From Deltaproteobacteria bacterium (GTDB lineage: Bacteria; Desulfobacterota; Desulfobaccia; Desulfobaccales; Desulfobaccaceae), in the NCBI GenBank assembly GCA_016874895.1, contig VGSX01000117.1, positions 1-9,802 on the forward strand: a stretch of DNA of 9,802 bases, written 5' to 3'. Both the position numbers and the translations under genes were made by a program. How positions within the stretch are numbered: the stretch's first letter is position 1; the number at the start of each line of letters is the position of its first letter. Positions 1 to 5,101 of the stretch are shown here, in pieces. The notes below the pieces were generated by a model. The model did no database searches. It was not told the origin of the DNA and saw nothing but the letters and a program-made list of their open reading frames with translations.

Positions 1-900
1 GGTGGCCTGCTGAAACAGATTGAGGAGCGCCGCGTCATCGGCTCCGGCCCGCAGCGGGGTTTTTATATCGATTTCATCATCCCCGAAGAGGCAGGGCCGC
101 AGGCGGCCATCGGCGGTGAGGCGGAGACGGTTGCACTCCTGGCAGAAATGCTGGCTCAGAGGGCTGATGAAACCGATCTCACCCCGGGCCCCCGGAAAAC
201 GATAGCGTTGGGCCGGTCCGGCATTGGCCTCCGGGGGGAGTTCCGTCAGGGGAGCAAATTTTTCCACCCTGGACCTGATCTCCGGGACCGGGATATAATA
301 ATCACGGCGCCAGCGGGAGGTGCAACCGATGGGCATAAATTCCAGAAAGCGGATTTGCCAGGGGTAGTCCAGGGAGAGCCGGGCGAAATCCAGAATCTCA
401 TGGTCGTTCAGGCCCCTGAGGACCACGCAGTTAATCTTGATGGGGCTAAACCCCACCGCGGCTGCGGTCTGGATGCCCTCCCAGACCCGGTCCCAGAGAT
501 CGTGGCCGGTGAGGCGTGAGTAAAGCTCCGGGTTTAGGGTATCCAGGCTGATGTTCAACCGGCGCAGGCCCGCCTGCCAGAGACTCTCGGCCTTGGCCGC
601 CAGCAACACCCCGTTGCTGGTGAGGCAGATTTCCTGGACGCCCGGCAGGTTATTGAGGGCCTCCAGGAACGACTCCACCCCCAACCTGATGAGGGGCTCC
701 CCGCCGGTTACCCGGATCTTGGTCATACCCGCCTTGATTCCCAGGCGGGCCAGGTGCAGGAGCTCCTCGTAGCGCAGGATGTCGGCGTGCCTTAATTTGA
801 CCATCTCCTGCACCGGCGTGCAATAAAAGCAGCGCAGGTTGCAGCGGTCCGTGATGGAGAGGCGCAAATAGGTGATCTGGCGGCAGCAGTCGTCTCGCAT
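1..900 (-). CDS. moaA: GTP 3',8-cyclase MoaA (radical SAM), 3' end beyond the window
   Basis: MoaA catalyses the first step of molybdenum cofactor synthesis: it rearranges GTP to 3',8-cyclo-7,8-dihydro-GTP, which MoaC converts to cyclic pyranopterin monophosphate. It is a cytosolic radical SAM enzyme. The 300 codons visible hold both iron-sulfur sites. The N-terminal SAM cluster motif CNLRCFYC has its cysteines at 20, 24 and 27, and the C-terminal cluster motif CQEC...C has Cys253, Cys256 and Cys270. The SAM-binding GGEP is at 66-69, SNG at 95-97, SLD at 118-120 and FMPIG at 188-192. The family is usually 320-340 aa, so roughly 25-40 residues, including the C-terminal GG tail, lie off the left edge. 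The ATG is preceded by GGGAAG, a weak ribosome site, and a good promoter lies just upstream. The start is supported because RQITYLRLSITDRC is where MoaA proteins normally begin. Two extra cysteines (5 and 6) near the N-terminus are unremarkable. Identification is very secure. Confidence 0.96.
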   Translation of the reverse strand, partial: MRDDCCRQITYLRLSITDRCNLRCFYCTPVQEMVKLRHADILRYEELLHLARLGIKAGMTKIRVTGGEPLIRLGVESFLEALNNLPGVQEICLTSNGVLLAAKAESLWQAGLRRLNISLDTLNPELYSRLTGHDLWDRVWEGIQTAAAVGFSPIKINCVVLRGLNDHEILDFARLSLDYPWQIRFLEFMPIGCTSRWRRDYYIPVPEIRSRVEKFAPLTELPPEANAGPAQRYRFPGARGEIGFISPLSQHFCQECNRLRLTADGRLRPCLFGDDEIDIKTPLRAGADDAALLNLFQQAT

Positions 901-937
901 AATGGCTTCCCGGGGCGTTTCTTAATATGCTTATAAA

Positions 938-966
938 GATATAAATGCCCCGGAGCCGATTGTCAA
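938..966 (-). promoter_or_regulatory. sigma-70-type promoter of moaA
   Basis: On the minus strand a perfect TTGACA (966-961) is followed by a 17-nt spacer and TATATC (943-938, four of six consensus bases). Transcription would start near 931, giving a leader of about 30 nt, too short for the Moco riboswitch that controls moaA in some bacteria. A second TTGACT lies 21 nt upstream (987-982) and may be chance or an activator site. The promoter implies that moaA is transcribed separately from the two minus-strand genes upstream of it. Confidence 0.55.
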
Positions 967-997
967 TGATATTGGGGCAAAAGTCAATTATTCCTAA

Positions 998-1015
998 AGG
1001 CAGACCCCCGTGCCT
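998..1015 (-). terminator. weak hairpin after the small unknown gene
   Basis: Inverted repeat AGGCA / TGCCT with an 8-nt loop rich in G, followed on the minus strand by TTTAGGAATAATT. It sits 13 nt past the stop of the upstream gene and before the moaA promoter, which suits a terminator. The stem is short and the T-tract poor, so the call is tentative. Confidence 0.22.
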
Positions 1016-1027
1016 GGCCTTGTGCCA

Positions 1028-1366
1028 TCAGCCCAATTCCGCCTCTATATCCCCAAAGATATCCTCCAGGGCGTAAAGCTGCTTATCCGCCTGGGCCAGA
1101 CGCCAGTCCGCAATCTCCTGTTCGATGCTCTTATGAAGTTTCTGGATTTTGTCCCGCCGGCGCAGCAGCACCTCCCTCAGCGGCGTGCCGTCAAAGGTAT
1201 AGAGGAGCTTATCCCATTGCCCCGCCAACTCGTATAAGGAGGGATTTCGCCCCACCAAGTCAGGCTTCAGATACCCCAACTGTTGGGCCAGGTTGGGGAA
1301 GGCGTCCCTAAAATCGTTCTGGTAATACGGACTGACCGTAACCTTGAGCTGCATATAAGTACTCAT
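1028..1366 (-). CDS. small protein of unknown function (about 112 aa)
   Basis: I do not recognise this protein. It begins MSTYMQLKVTVSPYYQNDF and continues as a largely helical, charged sequence. The stretch from about residue 65 to 105 (LREVLLRRRDKIQKLHKSIEQEIADWRLAQADKQLYALEDIF) looks able to form a long helix or coiled coil. There is no signal peptide, membrane segment or cysteine motif. Start choice is uncertain. An upstream in-frame GTG at 1429 overlaps the preceding gene's stop as GTGA, a coupled-translation arrangement, and would give 133 aa. However, the extra 21 codons read straight through a 7-nt tandem array of a kind that is otherwise intergenic here, so I favour the ATG at 1366 despite its lack of a clear Shine-Dalgarno. 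It probably forms one transcription unit with the CxxC protein upstream. Confidence 0.6.
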   Translation of the reverse strand: MSTYMQLKVTVSPYYQNDFRDAFPNLAQQLGYLKPDLVGRNPSLYELAGQWDKLLYTFDGTPLREVLLRRRDKIQKLHKSIEQEIADWRLAQADKQLYALEDIFGDIEAELG

Positions 1367-1374
1367 AATTTTGC

Positions 1375-1395
1375 CGTTTTCAGTTTTCAGTTTCC
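1375..1395. repeat. 7-nt tandem array, three units of nGTTTTC type
   Basis: Three consecutive heptamers CGTTTTC, AGTTTTC, AGTTTCC. The same unit recurs in three copies after the hxlA-rraA fusion gene. The array lies between the two minus-strand genes, or inside an N-terminal extension of the second if its GTG start is used. Confidence 0.75.
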
Positions 1396-1425
1396 GGATG
1401 AATACGAGGTAGCTTTGGTGCGGGC

Positions 1426-1941
1426 TCACCGGGACCAGTACACCCGCACGAATTTATTCATCTGGGACCAGCGGAAATCCAGGTCGCCCTTATAAGCCCG
1501 ATACACCGCCTTCCCTAACCTTTGGGCCAGTTTCTCCGTGGTGGTCTCCACGATGAGCCGATCGTTGCCTTCCGGGACCATCTGTATCACCCGGTCCAGG
1601 GGATTTTTGTGGGCCACCCGCTCCGCTTCCCGGCGAAGCAGGGTCATGATCTCATCCCAGTGACCGGCCAGGAACTCCCCCTCCAGCGTCAGGACGCCCT
1701 CGTAGTAATGGTCCTGGATTTTCTGGCACCCCGGACAGGTGACCTGGCGGGTGGTTTCTTGCTGAAAATGCCGCCGGTACAGCTCCTCGTCATAAAACCA
1801 GCGTTTGTTCTGATATATGGCCTTGCAGGTGAGGCAGACGGCCATTTCCTGGCGGCCCCCGGCGGGCAGGTAGGGATCATCCACCCTCCCGAATTTCTTT
1901 CCCTTTTCGCCGCTCCATTTCCGTTCCTTATATTTTTCCAC
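1426..1941 (-). CDS. BCAM0308/NMD-like CxxC zinc-ribbon protein
   Basis: A 171-aa soluble protein with two CxxC pairs, Cys36-Cys39 (CLTC) and Cys69-Cys72 (CPGC), that probably bind one zinc ion. The first is followed by AIYQNKRWF, a pattern seen in proteins annotated as the BCAM0308 family or as NMD proteins affecting ribosome stability. That name rests on similarity to the zinc ribbon of archaeal/eukaryotic NMD3; no bacterial function is established that I know of. The N-terminus (MEKYKERKWSGEKGKK) is very basic, and the C-terminus (about 139-171) ends in an aromatic, basic segment, YKGDLDFRWSQMNKFVRVYW, plausible for RNA or ribosome contact. The start is GTG, fixed by a perfect GGAGGT five bases upstream. 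It stands first in a minus-strand pair and is divergent from hxlB. The family name is given from memory and should be read as likely rather than certain. Confidence 0.7.
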   Translation of the reverse strand: MEKYKERKWSGEKGKKFGRVDDPYLPAGGRQEMAVCLTCKAIYQNKRWFYDEELYRRHFQQETTRQVTCPGCQKIQDHYYEGVLTLEGEFLAGHWDEIMTLLRREAERVAHKNPLDRVIQMVPEGNDRLIVETTTEKLAQRLGKAVYRAYKGDLDFRWSQMNKFVRVYWSR

Positions 1942-1946
1942 GGGAT

Positions 1947-1952
1947 ACCTCC
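1947..1952 (-). promoter_or_regulatory. ribosome binding site GGAGGT
   Basis: A full GGAGGT on the minus strand, five bases before the GTG at 1941. It decides in favour of that GTG as the start of the CxxC protein. Confidence 0.75.
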
Positions 1953-1959
1953 GAAATTA

Positions 1960-1975
1960 GTAAACTGTTTACAGT
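1960..1975. promoter_or_regulatory. overlapping palindromes, candidate operator
   Basis: GTAAAC-T-GTTTAC (1960-1972) is a perfect 13-bp inverted repeat. It overlaps a second one, ACTGT-TT-ACAGT (1964-1975). The site lies 19 bases upstream of the GTG of the CxxC gene, in the divergent region shared with hxlB. Its position and symmetry suit a repressor-binding site for the leftward gene. No regulator gene is present in the window to pair with it. Confidence 0.35.
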
Positions 1976-2086
1976 CTGTTTCCTTTTACTTTATTGTCCC
2001 CCATGGATAAGGGAAATTCAAACAAAATCTGCTTTCCTGAGCCTTCCTTGTCGTAGGAATTATTTTATTCGGGCCCATGACCGCCT

Positions 2087-2115
2087 TTGACATTCCTATC
2101 TCTTTATGTTAAAAA
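2087..2115 (+). promoter_or_regulatory. promoter of hxlB
   Basis: A perfect TTGACA (2087-2092), a 17-nt spacer, then TAAAAA (2110-2115, four of six bases of the -10 consensus) in an A+T-rich stretch. Transcription would begin near 2122, giving a leader of about 75 nt. The leader contains a small hairpin (TCCGA 2156-2160 with TCGGA 2167-2171) just before the ribosome site. Confidence 0.45.
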
Positions 2116-2182
2116 TACACTAATTATCGAAGGCTTTGGCAGCTAACCGCTTGGATCCGAAAACTATCGGACTGAGACACCA

Positions 2183-2188
2183 GAGGAG
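2183..2188 (+). promoter_or_regulatory. ribosome binding site GAGGAG
   Basis: GAGGAG seven bases before the ATG at 2196. It places the start of hxlB there rather than at the in-frame TTG 60 bases upstream, which has no ribosome site. Confidence 0.75.
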
Positions 2189-2195
2189 AACAGCT

Positions 2196-2813
2196 ATGTT
2201 CCGGCTGCACGTGCAACATGAACCAGGATTCCTCCATGTGGCGGAAGAGCGAGATTTTACCTGGGCCTTGGACCAGATCGTCGGGGAGGTCAGGCATGTC
2301 CTGGCCCGTGTGTCCCCGGCGCAGGCCGAGACGTTTATCCAGGAACTGGAAACAGCCCAACGCATTTTCTGTTTCGGGGCCGGCCGTTCCGGGTTTGTGC
2401 TCCGCACCTTCTGCATGCGCCTCATGCAGTTGGGGTTCAGCGTCTTTTATGTCGGCGAAACCATCACCCCCCGGATCCAACCCGGGGACCTGCTCATCGC
2501 TATTTCCGGCTCCGGCGAGACCGGCCACACCTGCGGCCTGGTGAAACAGGCCCACAACCGGCAGGCCCGCACCGCGGCTATCACGGCGCACCGCAACTCG
2601 GCCATAGGCAACCTGGCCGACCTCACCCTGGTCATTCCCGGCACCACCAAACTGACCCTGGCCCAAGAAGAGGATTCGCACCAGTGCCCCGGCAGCCTTT
2701 TTGAACAGGCGGCCTTTCTCTTTCTGGAAACCGTGGTCATGCAACTGTTTCACCGGCGCCTGGGGCGGGACCGGGAACAGATGTTGGCCCGGCATGCGGA
2801 TCTGGAATAACGC
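2196..2813 (+). CDS. hxlB: 6-phospho-3-hexuloisomerase (PHI)
   Basis: PHI interconverts D-arabino-3-hexulose-6-phosphate and fructose-6-phosphate. It is the partner of 3-hexulose-6-phosphate synthase in the ribulose monophosphate pathway. The 204-aa product is a single SIS (sugar isomerase) domain, slightly longer than typical PHIs of about 180-190 aa. Visible marks are the helical N-terminus, the phosphosugar loop GAGRSGFVLR (61-70) with RLMQLGF just after it, the second SIS loop ISGSGET (103-109), and QCPGSLFEQAAFLFLE (163-178). Glu170 matches the proposed catalytic Glu of PHI; most PHIs have PMGTLFE where this one has CPGSLFE. The start is set by GAGGAG. The synthase follows on the same strand after 153 bases holding GC-rich palindromes, so co-transcription is likely but attenuation between them is possible. 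A generic SIS isomerase (KdsD or GmhA type) is far less likely given the length, the motif and the neighbour. Confidence 0.9.
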
Positions 2814-2828
2814 CAGGCATTCGGTTTT

Positions 2829-2859
2829 TTGAATCTTCTCGCAGGGGCGGGTCTCAGAC
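2829..2859 (+). repeat. direct repeat copy A (31 nt)
   Basis: A 31-nt stretch starting TTGAATCTTCTCGC and ending GGGTCTCAGAC. It recurs 73 bases downstream with one mismatch (C2842 against T2915). This copy lacks the second palindrome arm that follows copy B, so it looks like a truncated element. Confidence 0.8.
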
Positions 2860-2901
2860 TTTGGAGAGGCGGTCCGATGGGAAGCTGTTGGTCAGGGTTT
2901 G

Positions 2902-2932
2902 TTGAATCTTCTCGTAGGGGCGGGTCTCAGAC
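2902..2932 (+). repeat. direct repeat copy B (31 nt)
   Basis: Second copy of the 31-nt repeat, one mismatch from copy A. It runs directly into the right arm of a palindrome. The pair sits between the end of hxlB and the start of the fused synthase gene. Confidence 0.8.
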
Positions 2933-2938
2933 CCGCCC
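2918..2938. repeat. GC-rich perfect palindrome, REP-like
   Basis: GGGCGGGTCT-C-AGACCCGCCC, two perfect 10-base arms about a single central base, extended by a G-T pair. In RNA it would fold into a very stable hairpin ending 28 bases before the ATG of the fused synthase gene. No T-tract follows on either strand, so it is not a standard terminator. Palindromes with a GTAGGGGCGGG core are familiar to me as dispersed repeats in environmental bacterial genomes; their function is unknown. Confidence 0.75.
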
Positions 2939-2966
2939 TAAAGACGGGTGATTTAAAGGTAAAGCT

Positions 2967-4256
2967 ATGGGAATAATCCTGCAACTGGCCCTGGATTTCG
3001 TAGATTTATCCCGGGCCATCACCGCGGCCGACCTGGCCGTGCCCGAGGGTGTTGATTGGCTGGAGGCGGGCACGCCCCTCATCAAGAGCGAGGGGCTCAA
3101 CGCGGTCCGGGAGCTGCGGCGCCACTTTCCCCAGAAAACCATCGTGGCCGACATGAAGATCATGGACGCCGGGCGCATCGAAGTGGAATGCGCCGCCAAG
3201 GCCGGGGCCGACCTGGTGGATGTTTTGGGTGCAGCCAGCGACGCCACCATCGCCGAGTGCATTCAGGCCGGCAAGAATTACGGCGCCAAGATCGTGGTGG
3301 ACCTCATCAGCGTGCCCGATCCCGTAGCCCGGGCCCAGCAGGTGGAAGCCCTGGGGGCCGATTATATCACGGTCCACGTGGCCATTGACGACCAGATGGC
3401 CGGCCGGGACCCCTTCGAGATTCTCCGCCGGGTCAGCCAGGCAGTCCAGGTTCCCGTGGGCGTGGCCGGGGGCATTCACTCCGGTTCCGCCTGGCAGGCC
3501 GTAGCCGCAGGGGCCCGTTATATCATCGTCGGCGGCGCCATCACCAAAGCCAAGGATCCGGCCCAGGCCACCCGGGAAATCCGCCGGGCCATCGATGAAC
3601 AGACCGTCATCCCCACCACCCTGTTTCAGCGGGTGGGAGCTGCGGATATCGGCACCGCCCTGGGCCAGGTTTCCGCGGCCAACCTGTCCGACGCCCTGCA
3701 CCGGGGCGGCGTCCTGGCGGGAATCCGACCCCTGGCCCCGGGTCTCAAGGTCATGGGCCGGGCTTTGACGGTGCGCACCTATCCCGGCGACTGGGCCAAA
3801 CCGGTGCAGGCCATAGATCAGGCCGCTCCCGGCGAGGTCATTATCGTGGATGCCGGGGGAGTCGGCCCGGCCATCTGGGGGGAACTGGCCACCCATTCCG
3901 CCATCCAACGCCAGGTGGCCGGGGTGGTTATCCACGGGGCCCTGCGGGCCGCCTACGATATTATCCAGCTGGGCTTCCCCGCCTTTTCTACTCTGGTGCT
4001 GCCTAATGCCGGGGAACCCAAAGGTTTCGGCGAGATCGGGGTTCCCATCCGCATCGGCCAGATGTCCGTGGAAACCGGGGATTGGCTCCTGGGAGACGAT
4101 GACGGGGTGGTGGTCCTGCCCCAAAAAATGGCGGTGGAATATGCCAATCGGGCCATGGACGTCTTGGAGCGGGAAAACCGCATCCGGGAGGAGATTAAAG
4201 AAGGACGGACCCTGGCCTCAGTGACGGAGTTATTGCGCTGGGAAAAAAAGGGCTAG
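2967..4256 (+). CDS. hxlA: 3-hexulose-6-phosphate synthase fused to RraA-like domain
   Basis: Residues 1-211 are a 3-hexulose-6-phosphate synthase of the OMP decarboxylase superfamily. It condenses formaldehyde with ribulose-5-phosphate, or runs in reverse to yield ribulose-5-phosphate. Visible marks are LALD (Asp10), GTPLIK (35-40), the Mg-binding DMKIMD with Asp62, Lys64 and Asp67, TVHVAIDDQ (His137), and the phosphate-binding GVAGGI (165-170) and IVGGAIT (187-193). Residues 212-429 are an RraA/HMG-aldolase-like domain: SAANLSDAL (236-244), VDAGGVGPAIWGELAT (294-309), HGALRAA (323-329) and GFGEIGVPI (353-361). The C-terminal tail is helical and charged. The RraA part keeps Arg327, but the next residue is Ala328 where aldolases of this family have a metal-binding Asp. 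Fusions of this layout are annotated in methanogenic archaea as bifunctional hexulose-6-phosphate synthase/ribonuclease regulator. The start ATG follows AAAGGT at 2955. The pairing with hxlB supports the assignment; the job of the second domain is unproven. Confidence 0.92.
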   Translation: MGIILQLALDFVDLSRAITAADLAVPEGVDWLEAGTPLIKSEGLNAVRELRRHFPQKTIVADMKIMDAGRIEVECAAKAGADLVDVLGAASDATIAECIQAGKNYGAKIVVDLISVPDPVARAQQVEALGADYITVHVAIDDQMAGRDPFEILRRVSQAVQVPVGVAGGIHSGSAWQAVAAGARYIIVGGAITKAKDPAQATREIRRAIDEQTVIPTTLFQRVGAADIGTALGQVSAANLSDALHRGGVLAGIRPLAPGLKVMGRALTVRTYPGDWAKPVQAIDQAAPGEVIIVDAGGVGPAIWGELATHSAIQRQVAGVVIHGALRAAYDIIQLGFPAFSTLVLPNAGEPKGFGEIGVPIRIGQMSVETGDWLLGDDDGVVVLPQKMAVEYANRAMDVLERENRIREEIKEGRTLASVTELLRWEKKG

Positions 4257-4264
4257 CATAGTTC

Positions 4265-4285
4265 CGTTTTCGGTTTTCAGTTTTC
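4265..4285. repeat. 7-nt tandem array, three units of nGTTTTC type
   Basis: Heptamers CGTTTTC, GGTTTTC, AGTTTTC, beginning nine bases after the stop of the fused gene. The last unit runs into CTGAAAA, making a TTTTCAG/CTGAAAA inverted repeat (4274-4291). That hairpin is A-T rich and too weak to be a convincing terminator. The units match the array at 1375-1395. Confidence 0.75.
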
Positions 4286-4346
4286 TGAAAAAATAATAAG
4301 AGCCACCTCTGGGCATAAAAATATTTTCTTTGGGCAGGCTCGGGGG

Positions 4347-4362
4347 CCCGCCCCTAGGCGGG
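4347..4362. repeat. GC-rich hairpin with TAGGGGCGGG core (inverted)
   Basis: CCCGCC-CCTA-GGCGGG, a 6-bp stem with a 4-nt loop. Its minus-strand sequence contains TAGGGGCGGG (4356-4347), the same 10-mer found on the plus strand at 2915-2924. It looks like a diverged copy of that palindromic element in the opposite direction, placed between the fused gene and pcm. Confidence 0.5.
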
Positions 4363-4400
4363 GATCTCCACGGTAATTGTGTTAAGAGATCGTTCCTTAA

Positions 4401-4408
4401 AAGGGGGT
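4401..4408 (+). promoter_or_regulatory. ribosome binding site AAGGGGGT
   Basis: A purine-rich AAGGGGGT six bases before the GTG at 4415. It selects that GTG as the start of pcm over an in-frame GTG at 4379, which has no ribosome site. Confidence 0.65.
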
Positions 4409-4414
4409 AGCGAC

Positions 4415-5080
4415 GTGGCGGCGCAGAAAACTACGGGTGACCCCCTGGCCGCGGCCCGGGAGCGGATGGTCCAGACCCAGCTCGTGGCCCGGGGCATTCG
4501 GGACCCCAAGGTGCTGTACGCCATGGGTAAGGTCCTGCGCCACCTTTTTGTGGAAGAAGCCTTGCGGAATCAGGCCTACGGCGACTTCCCGCTGCCCATC
4601 GGGGAGCAGCAGACCATCTCCCAGCCCTACATGGTGGCCTTCATGACCGAGGCCCTGGAGTTGCTGGGAACCGAAAAAGTTCTGGAGATCGGCACCGGCT
4701 GCGGCTATCAGGCCGCCATCCTGGCCGAACTGGCGCCCCAGGTATTCAGCATCGAAAGAATCCACTCCCTGGCTGCCCGGGCCCGCCGCACCCTGGAGTC
4801 CCTCCGCTATTTCAATGTCAATATTAAGGTTGGGGACGGCACCCTGGGCTGGCCCGAAGAAGCCCCTTTCGACGGCATCATGGTCACCGCCGCGGCCCCG
4901 GCCATCCCCAAACCGCTGTTGGATCAACTGGCCCCCAGAGGACGCCTGGTCATCCCGGTGGGCGACCGCTACAGCCAGACCCTGATGGTGGCCCGCCAGA
5001 CACCCGAAGGGCTGAAATATGACTATCGCGGCGGTTGCCGCTTCGTGAAGCTCATCGGCAGCTACGGCTGGGAGGAATAA
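4415..5080 (+). CDS. pcm: protein-L-isoaspartate O-methyltransferase
   Basis: Pcm uses S-adenosylmethionine to methylate the abnormal carboxyl of isoaspartyl residues in ageing proteins (EC 2.1.1.77), the first step in returning them to aspartate. It acts in the cytosol. The 221-aa product matches the family length of about 205-225. Visible marks are the N-terminal RERMVQTQLVARGI (15-28), the substrate-side loop GEQQTISQPYMVAFMTEAL (63-81), SAM-binding motif I VLEIGTGCGYQAAIL (89-103), FSIER (111-115, binding the SAM ribose), GDG (140-142), and VTAAAPAIPKPLLDQL (157-172) followed by GGRLVIPVG-like GRLVIPVG (176-183). The start is GTG, chosen by the AAGGGGGT site. It is downstream of the hexulose genes on the same strand, but the 158-base gap with repeats makes co-transcription uncertain. 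No survival protein SurE gene, a frequent neighbour of pcm elsewhere, is present. Confidence 0.95.
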   Translation: MAAQKTTGDPLAAARERMVQTQLVARGIRDPKVLYAMGKVLRHLFVEEALRNQAYGDFPLPIGEQQTISQPYMVAFMTEALELLGTEKVLEIGTGCGYQAAILAELAPQVFSIERIHSLAARARRTLESLRYFNVNIKVGDGTLGWPEEAPFDGIMVTAAAPAIPKPLLDQLAPRGRLVIPVGDRYSQTLMVARQTPEGLKYDYRGGCRFVKLIGSYGWEE

Positions 5081-5083
5081 TAA

Positions 5084-5099
5084 CCCCGGCCTGCCGGGG
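5084..5099. terminator. hairpin between convergent pcm and mrdA
   Basis: CCCCGG-CCTG-CCGGGG, a 6-bp G-C stem (7-bp arms with a 2-base gap if counted fully), sits in the 21-base gap between the stops of two converging genes. On the minus strand it is followed by TTATTATTC, so it may end mrdA transcription; on the plus strand no T-run follows. A shared, imperfect terminator is the simplest reading. Confidence 0.5.
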
Positions 5100-5101
5100 C
5101 C

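Noticed and set aside
148..772. Two plus-strand open frames across the left end.
   Set aside because: They are antisense to moaA, whose iron-sulfur motifs are unmistakable on the minus strand.
901..1027. A possible molybdenum cofactor riboswitch ahead of moaA.
   Set aside because: The likely transcription start leaves only about 30 nt of leader, too short for that structure, and no complex fold is evident.
1522..2010. A plus-strand open frame opposite the CxxC protein gene.
   Set aside because: The opposite strand has GGAGGT, paired CxxC motifs and a coherent soluble protein; this frame has none of these.
2136..2195. An upstream TTG start that would add 20 residues to PHI.
   Set aside because: No ribosome site precedes it, and a strong GAGGAG sits before the internal ATG. 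The extra residues are not typical of PHI.
2829..2932. The 31-nt direct repeats as a minimal CRISPR array.
   Set aside because: There are only two copies, separated by a 42-nt stretch, with a palindrome on one copy only and no cas genes nearby. The core recurs elsewhere in inverted form, which fits a dispersed repeat.
3006..4124. A 372-codon open frame antisense to the HPS-RraA gene.
   Set aside because: It is Gly/Pro/His-rich with no recognisable domain, and lies opposite a gene with a clear product. High G+C makes such long antisense frames common.
4274..4291. TTTTCAG/CTGAAAA hairpin after the fused gene as an intrinsic terminator.
   Set aside because: The stem is nearly all A-T and is followed by A's rather than T's on the plus strand; it is better explained as the edge of the heptamer array.
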